Shown: in pieces, positions 36,656-46,937 of the stretch
Numbering within the stretch: position 1 is the first letter of the stretch
How the letters are laid out: each line of letters begins with the position of its first letter
Assembly: GCF_001904635.1 (NCBI RefSeq)
Contig: NZ_MRCB01000017.1
Coordinates: forward strand, 38,372-102,371
Length of the DNA stretch: 64,000 bases
Source of the DNA: Hydrococcus rivularis NIES-593
Lineage (GTDB): Bacteria; Cyanobacteriota; Cyanobacteriia; Cyanobacteriales; Microcystaceae
Direction: 5' to 3'
The notes under the pieces: model-generated
What the model saw: only the letters and a program-made list of their open reading frames with translations
Told to the model about the DNA's origin: nothing
The model's database searches: none
Made by a program: the position numbers and the translations under genes

Positions 36656-39235
36656 ATGTTACGCTCCTACTTCGATACGGAAGATAACGAACGCAGACCC
36701 TTCGAGTTACCGGGGGCAAAACCGCACTACAATCCAGATCGCCCCGGACAAGTCAACCATATTTTCCTAGATTTAGCCCTCGATATTCCCAACAAAAGCG
36801 TTGGGGGAACTTGTACCATCACCTTAATTCCCGTGAGAGAGGGAATTAACCAGCTAACCCTCGATGCAGTCGATTTACAAATTGACTCGGTATTGGTCGA
36901 TAATGTCAGTCAACCCTTCGACTACGATAGACAACAGCTAACCATTCGCCTCCTCAATCCCACAGAGAATAAACCGATTCAAATTGCGATCGCCTACCGC
37001 GTCGAAAATCCCCGACGCGGACTCTATTTTATCTCCCCAGACGAACATTACCCCAACAAACCCATCCAAGTTTGGACGCAAGGGGAAGATGAAGACTCTC
37101 GTTTCTGGTTCCCCTGTTTCGATTATCCTGGTCAATTAGCCACCTCAGAAATTCGCGTTCGCGTCCCCAAACAATTCCTTGCCATTTCTAACGGAGGACT
37201 CGTTGGTGTAGAAGAAGTCGGGGAAGACAAAATTTATCACTGGTCGCAAAAACAAGTCCATCCTACCTATTTGATGACCCTGGCAGTAGGCGATTTTGCT
37301 CAAATAGAAGACAAATGGCACGGGATTCCCGTCACCTACTACGTAGAAAAAGGACGGGAAGCAGACGGTCTTCGCAGCATGGGAAAAACCCCTCGCGCGA
37401 TCGAGTTTTTCTCTCAAAAATTTGGCTATCCCTATCCCTATCCCAAGTACGCCCAAGTCTGCGTGGATGACTTTATTTTTGGCGGGATGGAAAATACTTC
37501 TACGACTCTACTGACCGATCGCTGTTTGTTGGACGAACGCGCTGCGATCGACAACCGCAATACAGAAAGTTTAGTCGTTCACGAACTCGCCCATCAATGG
37601 TTTGGAGATTTGGTCGTCATCAAGCATTGGTCGCACGCTTGGATTAAAGAAGGAATGGCGACTTACTCGGAGGTTTTGTGGACGGAATCCGAATACGGGA
37701 AAGACGATGCCGCTTACTATCTGTTGGGAGAGGCGAGGAACTATATCGATGAAGATTCCTCTCGCTATCGTCGTCCTATCGTCACTCACGTCTATCGAGA
37801 CGCGATCGAACTGTACGACCGCCATTTGTATGAAAAAGGGGCTTGCGTCTATCATATGATTCGCACGATTTTGGGCGATGAATTATTTGAGAAAGCCATT
37901 CATACGTTTGTGCGAGATAACGCCCACAAGACAGTAGAAACGGTCGATTTGTTGCGGGCGATCGAAAAGGCAACCGGATATAATTTAATGTTCCTTTTCG
38001 ATCAATATGTCTTCCGAGGCGGTCATCCCGATTATAAAGTTGCCTATGCTTGGGATGGAGACAGTAATTTAGCCAAACTAACAGTAACTCAAACCCAAGC
38101 CAAAGAAAATAAAAATGCCAGCAAAAGCGAATTATTCGACCTAAAAATTCCCATTGGTTTTGGCTATATTAATAATCCAGTGCAATTGAAAACTTTTACC
38201 CTACGCATCCATGAGAAAGAACAAAGTTTTTATTTTCCGCTAGAGAAAAAACCCGATTTCGTTAGCTTTGATGCCGGAAATAACTTCCTCAAAACCGTCA
38301 CTTTAGAGTATCCAATTCCTGAATTAAAAGCCCAACTCAAATACGATCCCGATCCGATTTCGCGGATTCATGCGGCGGCAGCTTTGGCAAAAAAAGGCGG
38401 ATTAGAAGTGATTGAAGCCCTCTGTGATGCCTTGACTCAAGATCCTGTTTGGGGCGTTCGCGTAGAAGCGGCCAAACAGTTAGCTAAAGTCAAATTAGAC
38501 CAAGCAGGAACGGCTTTAATGAAAGGATTGCAAGATGAAAATGCCAGGGTGCGTCGCGCGGTAGTCGAAGCATTAGGAGAAATTAAAACGCCCGAATGCT
38601 ATGAAGCCTTAAAAAATGTATTAGAGAAAGGCGATGCCAGTTATTATGTTGAAGCGTCAGCCGCCCGCAGTTTAGGAGGAATAATATCGGGAACTTTCAA
38701 AGAAAAGGAAGGGGAAGTTATTGACTTACTCAAGAAAGTTTTAGAAGAACGTTCCGGTTGGAATCAAGTTGTAACTTCCGGTGCAATTGGTGGATTAAGT
38801 AATCTCAAAACTTCTTCTGCCGCTGTCGATATTATTCTCGACTATACCAAACTTGGAATTCCTCAACCTTTGCGATTGGCTTCTATTCGTGCGTTAGGCG
38901 CAATTTCTGTCGGTCAAACTCCCGATAAAGTCGAGGCAATTTTAGAACGATTAGAAGCGATTTCTAAGGAAAGTTTCTTCTTGACTCAAGTTGCGGTTAC
39001 TTCTGCTTTGGGACAAATGGAAACGCCTAAAGCTATTGGGATCCTTCAATCTTTGGCAGAACAAACGTCTGATGGAAGAGTCCGTCGCCTGGCAGAAGAA
39101 GCTGTTGAAAAAGTGCAGAAAAACTTGGGTTCCGATAAAGCCATTAAAGAATTGCGGGAGGAATTAGAAAAAATTAAACAAGAAAATCAAGAACTCAAAA
39201 GTCGCGTCGCCGAATTAGAAGCAAAAGCAAAATAA
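36656..39235 (+). CDS. M1-family metallo-aminopeptidase with C-terminal HEAT repeats
   Basis: The 859-residue zinc aminopeptidase has the substrate-anchoring GGMEN motif and the zinc site HELAHQW (His309, His313) with a downstream Glu in HAWIKEGMATYSE. Residues from about 560 are HEAT-like repeats (RIHAAAALAKKGGLEVIEALCDAL, WGVRVEAAKQLAKVK, ARVRRAVVEALGEIK), and the last ~35 residues are a coiled coil (LREELEKIKQENQELKSRVAELE). It removes N-terminal residues from peptides in the cytoplasm. The HEAT part is a recruiting or shape module seen in some M1 relatives. No signal peptide is present. Confidence 0.92.
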   Translation: MLRSYFDTEDNERRPFELPGAKPHYNPDRPGQVNHIFLDLALDIPNKSVGGTCTITLIPVREGINQLTLDAVDLQIDSVLVDNVSQPFDYDRQQLTIRLLNPTENKPIQIAIAYRVENPRRGLYFISPDEHYPNKPIQVWTQGEDEDSRFWFPCFDYPGQLATSEIRVRVPKQFLAISNGGLVGVEEVGEDKIYHWSQKQVHPTYLMTLAVGDFAQIEDKWHGIPVTYYVEKGREADGLRSMGKTPRAIEFFSQKFGYPYPYPKYAQVCVDDFIFGGMENTSTTLLTDRCLLDERAAIDNRNTESLVVHELAHQWFGDLVVIKHWSHAWIKEGMATYSEVLWTESEYGKDDAAYYLLGEARNYIDEDSSRYRRPIVTHVYRDAIELYDRHLYEKGACVYHMIRTILGDELFEKAIHTFVRDNAHKTVETVDLLRAIEKATGYNLMFLFDQYVFRGGHPDYKVAYAWDGDSNLAKLTVTQTQAKENKNASKSELFDLKIPIGFGYINNPVQLKTFTLRIHEKEQSFYFPLEKKPDFVSFDAGNNFLKTVTLEYPIPELKAQLKYDPDPISRIHAAAALAKKGGLEVIEALCDALTQDPVWGVRVEAAKQLAKVKLDQAGTALMKGLQDENARVRRAVVEALGEIKTPECYEALKNVLEKGDASYYVEASAARSLGGIISGTFKEKEGEVIDLLKKVLEERSGWNQVVTSGAIGGLSNLKTSSAAVDIILDYTKLGIPQPLRLASIRALGAISVGQTPDKVEAILERLEAISKESFFLTQVAVTSALGQMETPKAIGILQSLAEQTSDGRVRRLAEEAVEKVQKNLGSDKAIKELREELEKIKQENQELKSRVAELEAKAK

Positions 39236-39429
39236 GTTTCAAGTTTCACTCACCTCAAGCGGCTGCTATCTCGATCGCAATTCTTAATAACTTAATTAAA
39301 AACTAGCGCTTCGATCTTCTAAATGTCTATCTTTCCTAAGATAGATTAGTGCAGTTTGCCATAAATCTAATATCAATGTATCGTGTTAATTTGAGAATGG
39401 CTTAAGATTTATAGCGGCACATCTAGCTC

Positions 39430-40380
39430 ATGAGTCAAATTTCTTCAACTACTACCAAAAATCTCTTACAAAATCCTATTTTGTGGCTACACAGTCTTTG
39501 GAAATTTTCTCGTCCTCATACCATTATTGGTACTAGCCTTAGCGTTCTTGCTTTATATATAATCGCGATCGCAAACCTTGAGAATTCTGTTAAATTAGAA
39601 AATTTATGGCAACTTTTAGGAACTTGGATTGCTTGTTTGTGCGGCAATGTCTATATTGTGGGATTAAATCAACTAGAAGATGTTGCTATTGACGAAATTA
39701 ATAAACCTCACCTCCCGATTGCCGCAGGAGAATTTTCTCGAAAACAAGGACAGTTGATTGTGGGGATTACGGGGATATTGGCGTTAATTTTAGCGGTATG
39801 GTTGGGAAGTTGGTTATTAGCAACGGTTAGTATTAGTTTAGTTATTGGTACGGCTTATTCTTTAGCGCCAATTCGCTTAAAAAGATTTCCTTTTTGGGCA
39901 GCATTATGTATTTTTACCGTGCGAGGAGTAATCGTTAATTTAGGACTTTTTTTGCATTTTAGGAAAACTTTACAAGGGCAAGAATCGATCCTTCCTTCTG
40001 TGTGGGTATTGACGTTATTTATTTTGGTATTTACCGTAGCGATCGCAATCTTTAAAGATGTCCCAGACATGGAAGGAGATAAGCAATATAACATCACGAC
40101 TTTTACATTACTTTTGGGCAAGCAAGCCGTATTTAACCTCGCTCGTTGGGTAATTACCCTATGTTATTTGGGAACGATCCTAGCTGGAATTGGACGAATT
40201 CCGGGCGTAAATCCAGGGTTTCTCGTTCTTAGTCATGGAGGCTTGTTAATATTGCTGTGGTGGCGGAGTTGGGAGGTAGACTTGGAAAATAAAAACGCGA
40301 TCGCGCAATTTTATCAATTTATTTGGAAGCTATTTTTCCTGGAATACTTATTCTTTCCTATTGCTTGTCTTTTGCAATGA
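39430..40380 (+). CDS. Homogentisate phytyltransferase
   Basis: This membrane prenyltransferase (UbiA family) joins homogentisate to phytyl diphosphate, the committed step of tocopherol synthesis. The 316-residue product has the first Asp-rich motif NQLEDVAIDEINKPHLPIA and the second KDVPDMEGDKQYNI, with about eight hydrophobic helices and the SRPHTIIGT N-terminal hallmark. Cyanobacterial members of the slr1736/VTE2 type have this length. Its stop overlaps the ATG of the next gene (ATGA at 40377-40380), so the two are translationally coupled. Confidence 0.9.
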   Translation: MSQISSTTTKNLLQNPILWLHSLWKFSRPHTIIGTSLSVLALYIIAIANLENSVKLENLWQLLGTWIACLCGNVYIVGLNQLEDVAIDEINKPHLPIAAGEFSRKQGQLIVGITGILALILAVWLGSWLLATVSISLVIGTAYSLAPIRLKRFPFWAALCIFTVRGVIVNLGLFLHFRKTLQGQESILPSVWVLTLFILVFTVAIAIFKDVPDMEGDKQYNITTFTLLLGKQAVFNLARWVITLCYLGTILAGIGRIPGVNPGFLVLSHGGLLILLWWRSWEVDLENKNAIAQFYQFIWKLFFLEYLFFPIACLLQ

Positions 40381-42647
40381 AAATTCAATACTATTGCTTA
40401 GCCATCTTAGCATCGATCGTTGGCGGTTCTAAAGCTCCTGCATCCAACGCGATCGATACAACGAAACTATCGGGAAATATTAGCTTAACCCTGGAAAAGG
40501 GATTATGGAAACCTTGGCAGGAAAAACCCACTTATCAGAATATAACCATAGATCTGGCTTGCGACAGAGGTCAGTGCGAATCGGAAGCTTGGGCATATGC
40601 CCCTCAATTCAATCAAGATGTGGATCATCAGGGAACGGTTGAAGTTACCCGTTTAGATAATGTTTGGCAACTGAAAGTCAAGCTGAAAATTCAATCTCAT
40701 CCCTGGCAAAAAACTCCCTTTCAAGAAGCCGATTATATTATCGAACTAATTCCCCATCAAGGCAAACTCATCGGCAGTTACGCGGGCAAGTTCAACAATC
40801 GTTCTCTGGGCGGCAAAGTCAGCGGCACGACTGCTCCCCATTGGCCCAAACCCATTGCCAACTTTCAGCCAGTTCGTCCTCAAGAACATCCCCGATTAGT
40901 TTTCCGCAGCGACGAACTGCCAGCCCTGCGAGAGAAAGCAAAAACTCCTACAGGGCAAGCAATTCTGGCTCAACTAAAACGAACCCTCGCTCGACAAACA
41001 ATTTATTATGAAGGTTACGTCCCCAATGGCGGGTATCACGCGGCAGGATACTGTTTCCTGTCTTTGTTAAATCAGGACAAACAAGCAGCGGAAAGCGCTT
41101 GGCAAATCGTGGAAAATTCCATGAAAACGCCGGGGAAGAGATTATTTGAACAGGGTCCCATCGTCGCGGGAGTCGCGATCGCCTACGACCTCTGTTACAA
41201 TACTTGGAGTAAAGAACACCTCAAAAAAGTTACCCGTTGGCTAGCAGGTCAGTCAGTCTGGCTACTTGAGGGAGACACGCCCAAAAGGGGTTGGAACAGT
41301 AATGATTGGAGCAATTGGAGCGCTAGAGCGCGGAGTGCAGGCGGATTAGCCGCCTTAGCGATTCTCTACGAACCTGACGAATTTTTCTCTAGATTTCTCG
41401 ACGTTCGACGACTATCAAAGATAGCAGAACGCCGGATCGCGCGTTATCTGACCATTGCCGTTGGCGATCGCGCCTTTGGAACCGAAGGCGATCACTATAC
41501 AACGGAACCTTGGGTTTTAAGCCTTCTCCCCTACCTACAAGCTTACCGCAATGTCGTCGGCAAAGACCTAGTGAAAGGGTCGAATGCCGAATGGTTTTTG
41601 GCGCAATACATGATGCGGATAGTTGAAAGAGGGAACGAGTTAGCCGTCCCCACCTATGGGCGGAGTCGTCGCTATGCAGGCGAATCGATATTTGCTCTGG
41701 GAATGGGAACTGTCCCAGAACGATTTCTGCCGGGAGTGAAATGGATGTTCGGTCGCCACTTTGGCATGGAGGGGAATAAAACCTTCGGCATCAGCAGTCC
41801 CTGCGAAGCTGCTTTTGTTCTCAAAGGATATCGAGAAGATATTTCTGCTAAAAATCCTGGAGAAATTTTGGATCGCGTCTTGGCAGACGAACAAAAAGGC
41901 TTCTATGTCTTCCGCAACCAATGGCAAGACAGCAAGGATTTTGTTGCCAGTATCTATCTCAAGCGACAACCATTGAGGGGTTCTTGGTCGTTTCCCGATG
42001 TAGGAAGTTTTCGGATTTGGGGGTTAGGGGGACGTTGGGCAAATCCCGGCATTTCCGATAAGGACGGTCAATGGACGGATGAAAATGTGGTAGTCATGCC
42101 CGACACGAGACCGTGGAATTCTGCTCAACCGACTTTCTTTCTTTCTAGCGACAACGGTTCGGGAATCGTCAGCTTGAGAAGTGACGATAACGTGCTTGAA
42201 AATAGCAACCCTCCCGTAGGGATTGGCTTAGTGCGATCGTTTGCTGTCGATTATAGCGGTTCGTCGGGAGCGCCCGGACTATTTGCAGTAGTAGATAAGT
42301 TTGTCGGGTCGCCAGAAGCAAAGGAATTTCAGAATAAAATTTGGGTGATGCATACGGAAGGAAAGGCAAAGATTGAAGATCGCACCTTTACTATTGAGGC
42401 TGCCAATGGCGCGACCATGAAAGGAACTTTTGTTGCACCTTCGCAAGTAAAAATCTCCTATGAAAAAACCAAATCTGGCGGGAAAATTTTGGCGACGGGC
42501 GGCAATGAGTTCTTTGTCGTGATGACGGTTCGGAAAGGTCAAGCCCCGCCAGTAAAGATTTCTGGAGAGGGGTTAGATGCGATGGTTCGCATTGGCAAGC
42601 AAACCGTTCACTTCGGGCGCGATCGCATTTTTTTGGGAGTCTTTTAA
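40377..42647 (+). CDS. Secreted heparinase II/III-like (alpha/alpha-toroid) polysaccharide lyase candidate
   Basis: The ATG at 40377 gives a signal peptide (IQYYCLAILASIVGG, Ala-rich cleavage region). A beta domain follows, then an alpha/alpha-toroid region (HPRLVFRSDELPALREKAKTP, DLCYNTWSKEHLKKVTRWLA, GWNSNDWSNWSARARSAGGLA), then beta-rich domains, as in heparinase II/III and alginate-lyase-like proteins. The substrate is unknown; family members cleave acidic polysaccharides by beta-elimination. A frame start at 40323 is only a TTG. Translational coupling to the tocopherol gene is unexpected. The product is 756 residues. Confidence 0.7.
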   Translation: MKIQYYCLAILASIVGGSKAPASNAIDTTKLSGNISLTLEKGLWKPWQEKPTYQNITIDLACDRGQCESEAWAYAPQFNQDVDHQGTVEVTRLDNVWQLKVKLKIQSHPWQKTPFQEADYIIELIPHQGKLIGSYAGKFNNRSLGGKVSGTTAPHWPKPIANFQPVRPQEHPRLVFRSDELPALREKAKTPTGQAILAQLKRTLARQTIYYEGYVPNGGYHAAGYCFLSLLNQDKQAAESAWQIVENSMKTPGKRLFEQGPIVAGVAIAYDLCYNTWSKEHLKKVTRWLAGQSVWLLEGDTPKRGWNSNDWSNWSARARSAGGLAALAILYEPDEFFSRFLDVRRLSKIAERRIARYLTIAVGDRAFGTEGDHYTTEPWVLSLLPYLQAYRNVVGKDLVKGSNAEWFLAQYMMRIVERGNELAVPTYGRSRRYAGESIFALGMGTVPERFLPGVKWMFGRHFGMEGNKTFGISSPCEAAFVLKGYREDISAKNPGEILDRVLADEQKGFYVFRNQWQDSKDFVASIYLKRQPLRGSWSFPDVGSFRIWGLGGRWANPGISDKDGQWTDENVVVMPDTRPWNSAQPTFFLSSDNGSGIVSLRSDDNVLENSNPPVGIGLVRSFAVDYSGSSGAPGLFAVVDKFVGSPEAKEFQNKIWVMHTEGKAKIEDRTFTIEAANGATMKGTFVAPSQVKISYEKTKSGGKILATGGNEFFVVMTVRKGQAPPVKISGEGLDAMVRIGKQTVHFGRDRIFLGVF

Positions 42648-42751
42648 GTTTCTCTGGAAAACTCCAATCCTGGTTGAGTTGTTCAGAGCAATCGAGTTTT
42701 ATATGCAAGCGATCGCATTACTACGAATCATACCCTGATTCAGCAAGTCCT

Positions 42752-42850
42752 AAATTAGTAGTTATGGTGCAATGGGGCTGGAACTATTTCACTCGCGGAC
42801 GCGGCGCTCGTCTGGTTACGGGAGAAGATACTTTACTAGCTCTAAAGCAG
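42752..42850 (+). pseudogene. C-terminal remnant of a type II NADH dehydrogenase
   Basis: In frame, the DNA encodes KLVVMVQWGWNYFTRGRGA and RLVTGED, the characteristic membrane-binding tail of NDH-2 enzymes (pattern W-x-W-x-Y-x-T-x-x-R-G-x-R-L-x-T). Nothing upstream resembles the FAD and NADH domains, and the only initiator in frame is a distant TTG at 42674. This is a decayed gene end left between the heparinase-like gene and the phycoerythrin cluster. Confidence 0.6.
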
Positions 42851-42945
42851 TGCATCCTACTCATCGAGTATCTTTTTAGAAAATCTAGAGGAAATGCTCA
42901 AGGAAGGTTTTGATGTGTTATGATATTAAGAATTATAAATAACTT

Positions 42946-42976
42946 ATAGCATGACTTGACAAAAACGTCATGTTAT
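42946..42976. promoter_or_regulatory. Dyad with embedded TTGACA upstream of the phycoerythrin lyase gene
   Basis: ATAGCATGAC (42946-42955) and GTCATGTTAT (42967-42976) form a 10-bp inverted repeat with one mismatch, and TTGACA occupies the centre. A plausible -35 element inside an operator would allow repressor control. The -10 is uncertain: TATACA follows at too short a spacing. Confidence 0.4.
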
Positions 42977-43010
42977 ACACCGACAAAATAAGAATGAGGT
43001 TCTATCTATC

Positions 43011-43550
43011 ATGACATCCGTGCCGCTCGATCGATTATCCTTAGAATTATCAGTCGTTGAGTTTTTCGGGCAATCTGCTGGAAGATGGAAATCCCAACGA
43101 CGGTACTATACCCTCAAGCAGGATGTCGAACCTCAAGAAGTCGTCAGTCTTCTAACCATTCGGTTTTTAGATCGAGGAGCGCCCGAACTGATCGAATTGG
43201 CGCAATTGCACGAACTAGAAGATGAAACCTCCCTGATTTGCGGAACCGAAGTAACTTGGGAAAGTAATTACACCAGAACCGTTCGCAAGCCATCGGTTGG
43301 GTCTACTATCTTCGGCGTAAAGGGAAATATTTTATATCGCGATCGCGGTTTTGCAACTACCGAACCCGTCATCGCTACCTATTCTTTTGTCAATCCTAAA
43401 ACGCTGTGCTTGAGAACTGAATATGGCGGATCGGTCTTCGAGGAAGAGATCAAGCTGATTGGCAATAATTACAGAACTCGACAGACAATTATTTCGCGCT
43501 CCGGACAAGAACTCACCATCGGTCAATATCTGGAGAAACGAATCGCTTAA
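43011..43550 (+). CDS. CpcS/CpeS-family phycobiliprotein lyase
   Basis: The 179-residue protein starts its core with SVVEFFGQSAGRWKSQRRYYTL, the usual opening of CpcS/CpeS lyases, which are lipocalin-like barrels that deliver bilins to Cys-82 of phycobiliproteins. The remainder (TYSFVNPKTLCLRTEYGGSVFEEEI, RTRQTIISRSGQELTIGQYLEKRI) matches the family's C-terminal half. Position directly upstream of cpeB and cpeA suggests attachment of phycoerythrobilin to their Cys-82, i.e. the CpeS role, or a CpeU-type relative. It has its own promoter dyad, and a 181-bp leader separates it from cpeB. Confidence 0.85.
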   Translation: MTSVPLDRLSLELSVVEFFGQSAGRWKSQRRYYTLKQDVEPQEVVSLLTIRFLDRGAPELIELAQLHELEDETSLICGTEVTWESNYTRTVRKPSVGSTIFGVKGNILYRDRGFATTEPVIATYSFVNPKTLCLRTEYGGSVFEEEIKLIGNNYRTRQTIISRSGQELTIGQYLEKRIA

Positions 43551-43606
43551 GCGTTTAAAAGTCTCAAAGCCAGTCTGAGCCTTCAAGATCCTAAAGATTA
43601 CAGATT

Positions 43607-44286
<680 letters not shown>

Positions 44287-44339
44287 GTCAATGCTAATAG
44301 CGATCGACCAATTGAATTGAAACAAACTGTCAAAAATAA

Positions 44340-44855
<516 letters not shown>

Positions 44856-44902
44856 GGAAGCGGCTCGATCGATCTAAATAGTCAGGTTTAATTCAGTACT
44901 TG

Positions 44903-44959
44903 AGGACTCTCAGTCGGTTGCTCTGCCTTAATCGGGTTGTGCGATCGACCAAGAGTCCT
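44903..44959 (+). terminator. Long hairpin between cpeA and cpeZ, terminator or attenuator
   Basis: AGGACTCT (44903-44910) pairs with AGAGTCCT (44952-44959), with a second internal helix GTCGGT/ATCGAC. A TTTAATTGTGTT tract follows. It probably ends most cpeBA transcripts while allowing some read-through to cpeZ. Confidence 0.6.
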
Positions 44960-45019
44960 TTAATTGTGTTGTAACTTATAAGTTATGAGTCATCACTAAT
45001 AACAAACAACAAATAACCA

Positions 45020-45628
45020 ATGACAGATTCTCTATTTGAACAACTAAAACACCCCAACCCCCACATGCGAGAACGGGCAATGCGAGAACTTGCCGAAAAC
45101 CGCGATGAAAATACAATTTCTCGCTTGATGGGCATTCTCGGCGATGAAGACGTGCCCTATCGACGAGCTGCGGTAGTGGCATTGGGCGCGATCGGCATGG
45201 ATGCCGTACCTTCCCTGGTCGAGTCCTTGCTCAATAGCGACAATGCAACTATTCGGGGCAGTTGTGCCAAAGCTTTGGCACAAATCGCCGTCAACCATTC
45301 AGACGTTCCTTTCCCCAGCGAAGGCTTGCAGGGATTAAAAAAAGCTATTAATGACCCCAATCCAGTGGTTCATATCGCCTCCGTGATGGCTCTGGGCGAG
45401 ATTGGTTCTCCTGCTTTCGATATTTTGGTTGAAGCCCTCAAAACTACAGATAACCCTGCGGTAGCGGTGACAATCGTCAACGCACTCGGTTCCATGGGAG
45501 ACGAACGGGCAACAGAAGTCCTGGCGACCCTGAGCAAGGATGAATCTGCCGATTCCTACGTTCGCGAGTCAGCAACAAGCGCTTTATCCCGTTTGGAGAT
45601 GGTAGGTAAATATCGGGGCGCGAATTAA
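45020..45628 (+). CDS. cpeZ: HEAT-repeat phycoerythrin lyase/chaperone CpeZ
   Basis: The 202-residue protein is an all-helical HEAT-repeat scaffold (repeats beginning HPNPHMRERAMRELAE, DVPYRRAAVVALGAIG, NATIRGSCAKALAQIA, NPVVHIASVMALGEIG and SYVRESATSALSRL). Its length and position after cpeBA identify CpeZ, which helps CpeY attach phycoerythrobilin and stabilises phycoerythrin beta. CpeY itself is not in the window. The gene starts 164 bp after cpeA, beyond a strong hairpin, so its expression should be lower than that of the subunits. Confidence 0.88.
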   Translation: MTDSLFEQLKHPNPHMRERAMRELAENRDENTISRLMGILGDEDVPYRRAAVVALGAIGMDAVPSLVESLLNSDNATIRGSCAKALAQIAVNHSDVPFPSEGLQGLKKAINDPNPVVHIASVMALGEIGSPAFDILVEALKTTDNPAVAVTIVNALGSMGDERATEVLATLSKDESADSYVRESATSALSRLEMVGKYRGAN

Positions 45629-45787
45629 CACTTCCACGACAGCACTCACTAAGTATTCGCTTCGTCCGTTAAAGTCGCAACCAAGCGGTTACTCATCAGT
45701 TAATAATAACTGCTTCTATTTGCCTGGTGTAACCCTCTGGTGTATCTTGATGAACATCATCATGCGATCGGGCATCAAAAAAGACTT

Positions 45788-46921
45788 ATGGAACGTCGAG
45801 AGTTATTAAAAACGGTAGCTTATGGAGCGCTTGGAGCTACGACAGCAGGAGTAGTTGCCGGATGCAATCGAGCAGCACAAACCAATGCGCCTACAACCAC
45901 TGCGGATGCTTCCTTGCCTACTATCGAGTGGCAGATGGCAACAAGCTGGCCCGTATCCCTCGATACTATTTATGGTGGAGCCAAAACAATTGCCGATCGC
46001 GTCGCAGCAATGACAGGCGGTAAATTTAAGATCGTACCCCGTGCGGCTGGCGAATTGGCTCCTCCACTCGAAGTATTGAACGTAGTATCTCAGGGCGCAG
46101 TGCAATGCGGTCATACTGCCGCTTATTACTATGTCGGGAGAAGCCCGTTTACCGCCTTTGGTACATCTGTGCCATTTGGGTTGACCGCCCAGCAGCAAAA
46201 CGCCTGGCTGTACGAAGGTGGCGGGCTGAAACTATTGCAGGAACTGTACGCTAAAAAGTTCGGTCTCATACAGTTTCCGGCAGGCAACAGCGGCACGCAG
46301 ATGGGGGGATGGTTTCGCAAGGAGATCTCAACACCAAGCGACTTGCAAGGACTCAAAATGCGCATCCCCGGACTCGGCGGGCAGGTAATGGGCAGACTCG
46401 GCGTGACGGTGCAGAATTTACCTGGCGGCGAAATCTTCCAAGCGCTACAAACAGGAGCGATTGACGCGGCTGAGTGGGTAGGTCCCTACGATGACGAAAA
46501 GTTAGGATTGAACCGAGTTGCTAAGTTCTATTACTATCCGGGTTGGTGGGAACCCGGTTCCACTTTTGAGGTGCAAGTCAACCTCAATGAATGGAAAAAG
46601 CTGCCAGTGGTCTATCAAGAAATCTTCAAGTCAGCAGCTTATGAAGCCAACACGACCATGTTGGCTCGCTACGATGCTCTCAACAATGAAGCACTGCAAC
46701 GGTTGCTAAAAAGCGGCGTTCAACTGCGCCCGTATAGCGACGAGATCATGGCAGCAGCAGAAAAAGCGGCGTTTGAGTTGTATGATGAATTCGCTGCCAA
46801 AGATGCCGATTTCAAGACGGTTTATGATGAGTGGAAAGCATTCCGCGATCGCATCTACGCATGGAATAATCGCAATCAATCGAGTTACGAGCGCTTTGTT
46901 TACTCTAAGCTCAAGTCGTGA
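45788..46921 (+). CDS. Tat-exported TRAP transporter substrate-binding protein
   Basis: The protein is a DctP/TakP-type solute-binding protein. The N-terminus has a twin-arginine signal ([20 protein letters not shown]) ending in a Cys (VVAGC) that could be lipidated. Family segments are [61 protein letters not shown] and [19 protein letters not shown]. TakP-type members bind 2-oxo acids or other monocarboxylates. I chose the ATG at 45788 over the GTG at 45740 because the Arg pair falls at the right place. No DctQ or DctM membrane subunits are nearby, so it is an orphan component here. Confidence 0.85.
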   Translation: MERRELLKTVAYGALGATTAGVVAGCNRAAQTNAPTTTADASLPTIEWQMATSWPVSLDTIYGGAKTIADRVAAMTGGKFKIVPRAAGELAPPLEVLNVVSQGAVQCGHTAAYYYVGRSPFTAFGTSVPFGLTAQQQNAWLYEGGGLKLLQELYAKKFGLIQFPAGNSGTQMGGWFRKEISTPSDLQGLKMRIPGLGGQVMGRLGVTVQNLPGGEIFQALQTGAIDAAEWVGPYDDEKLGLNRVAKFYYYPGWWEPGSTFEVQVNLNEWKKLPVVYQEIFKSAAYEANTTMLARYDALNNEALQRLLKSGVQLRPYSDEIMAAAEKAAFELYDEFAAKDADFKTVYDEWKAFRDRIYAWNNRNQSSYERFVYSKLKS

Positions 46922-46937
46922 GTTGTTCTCTGTTGCT

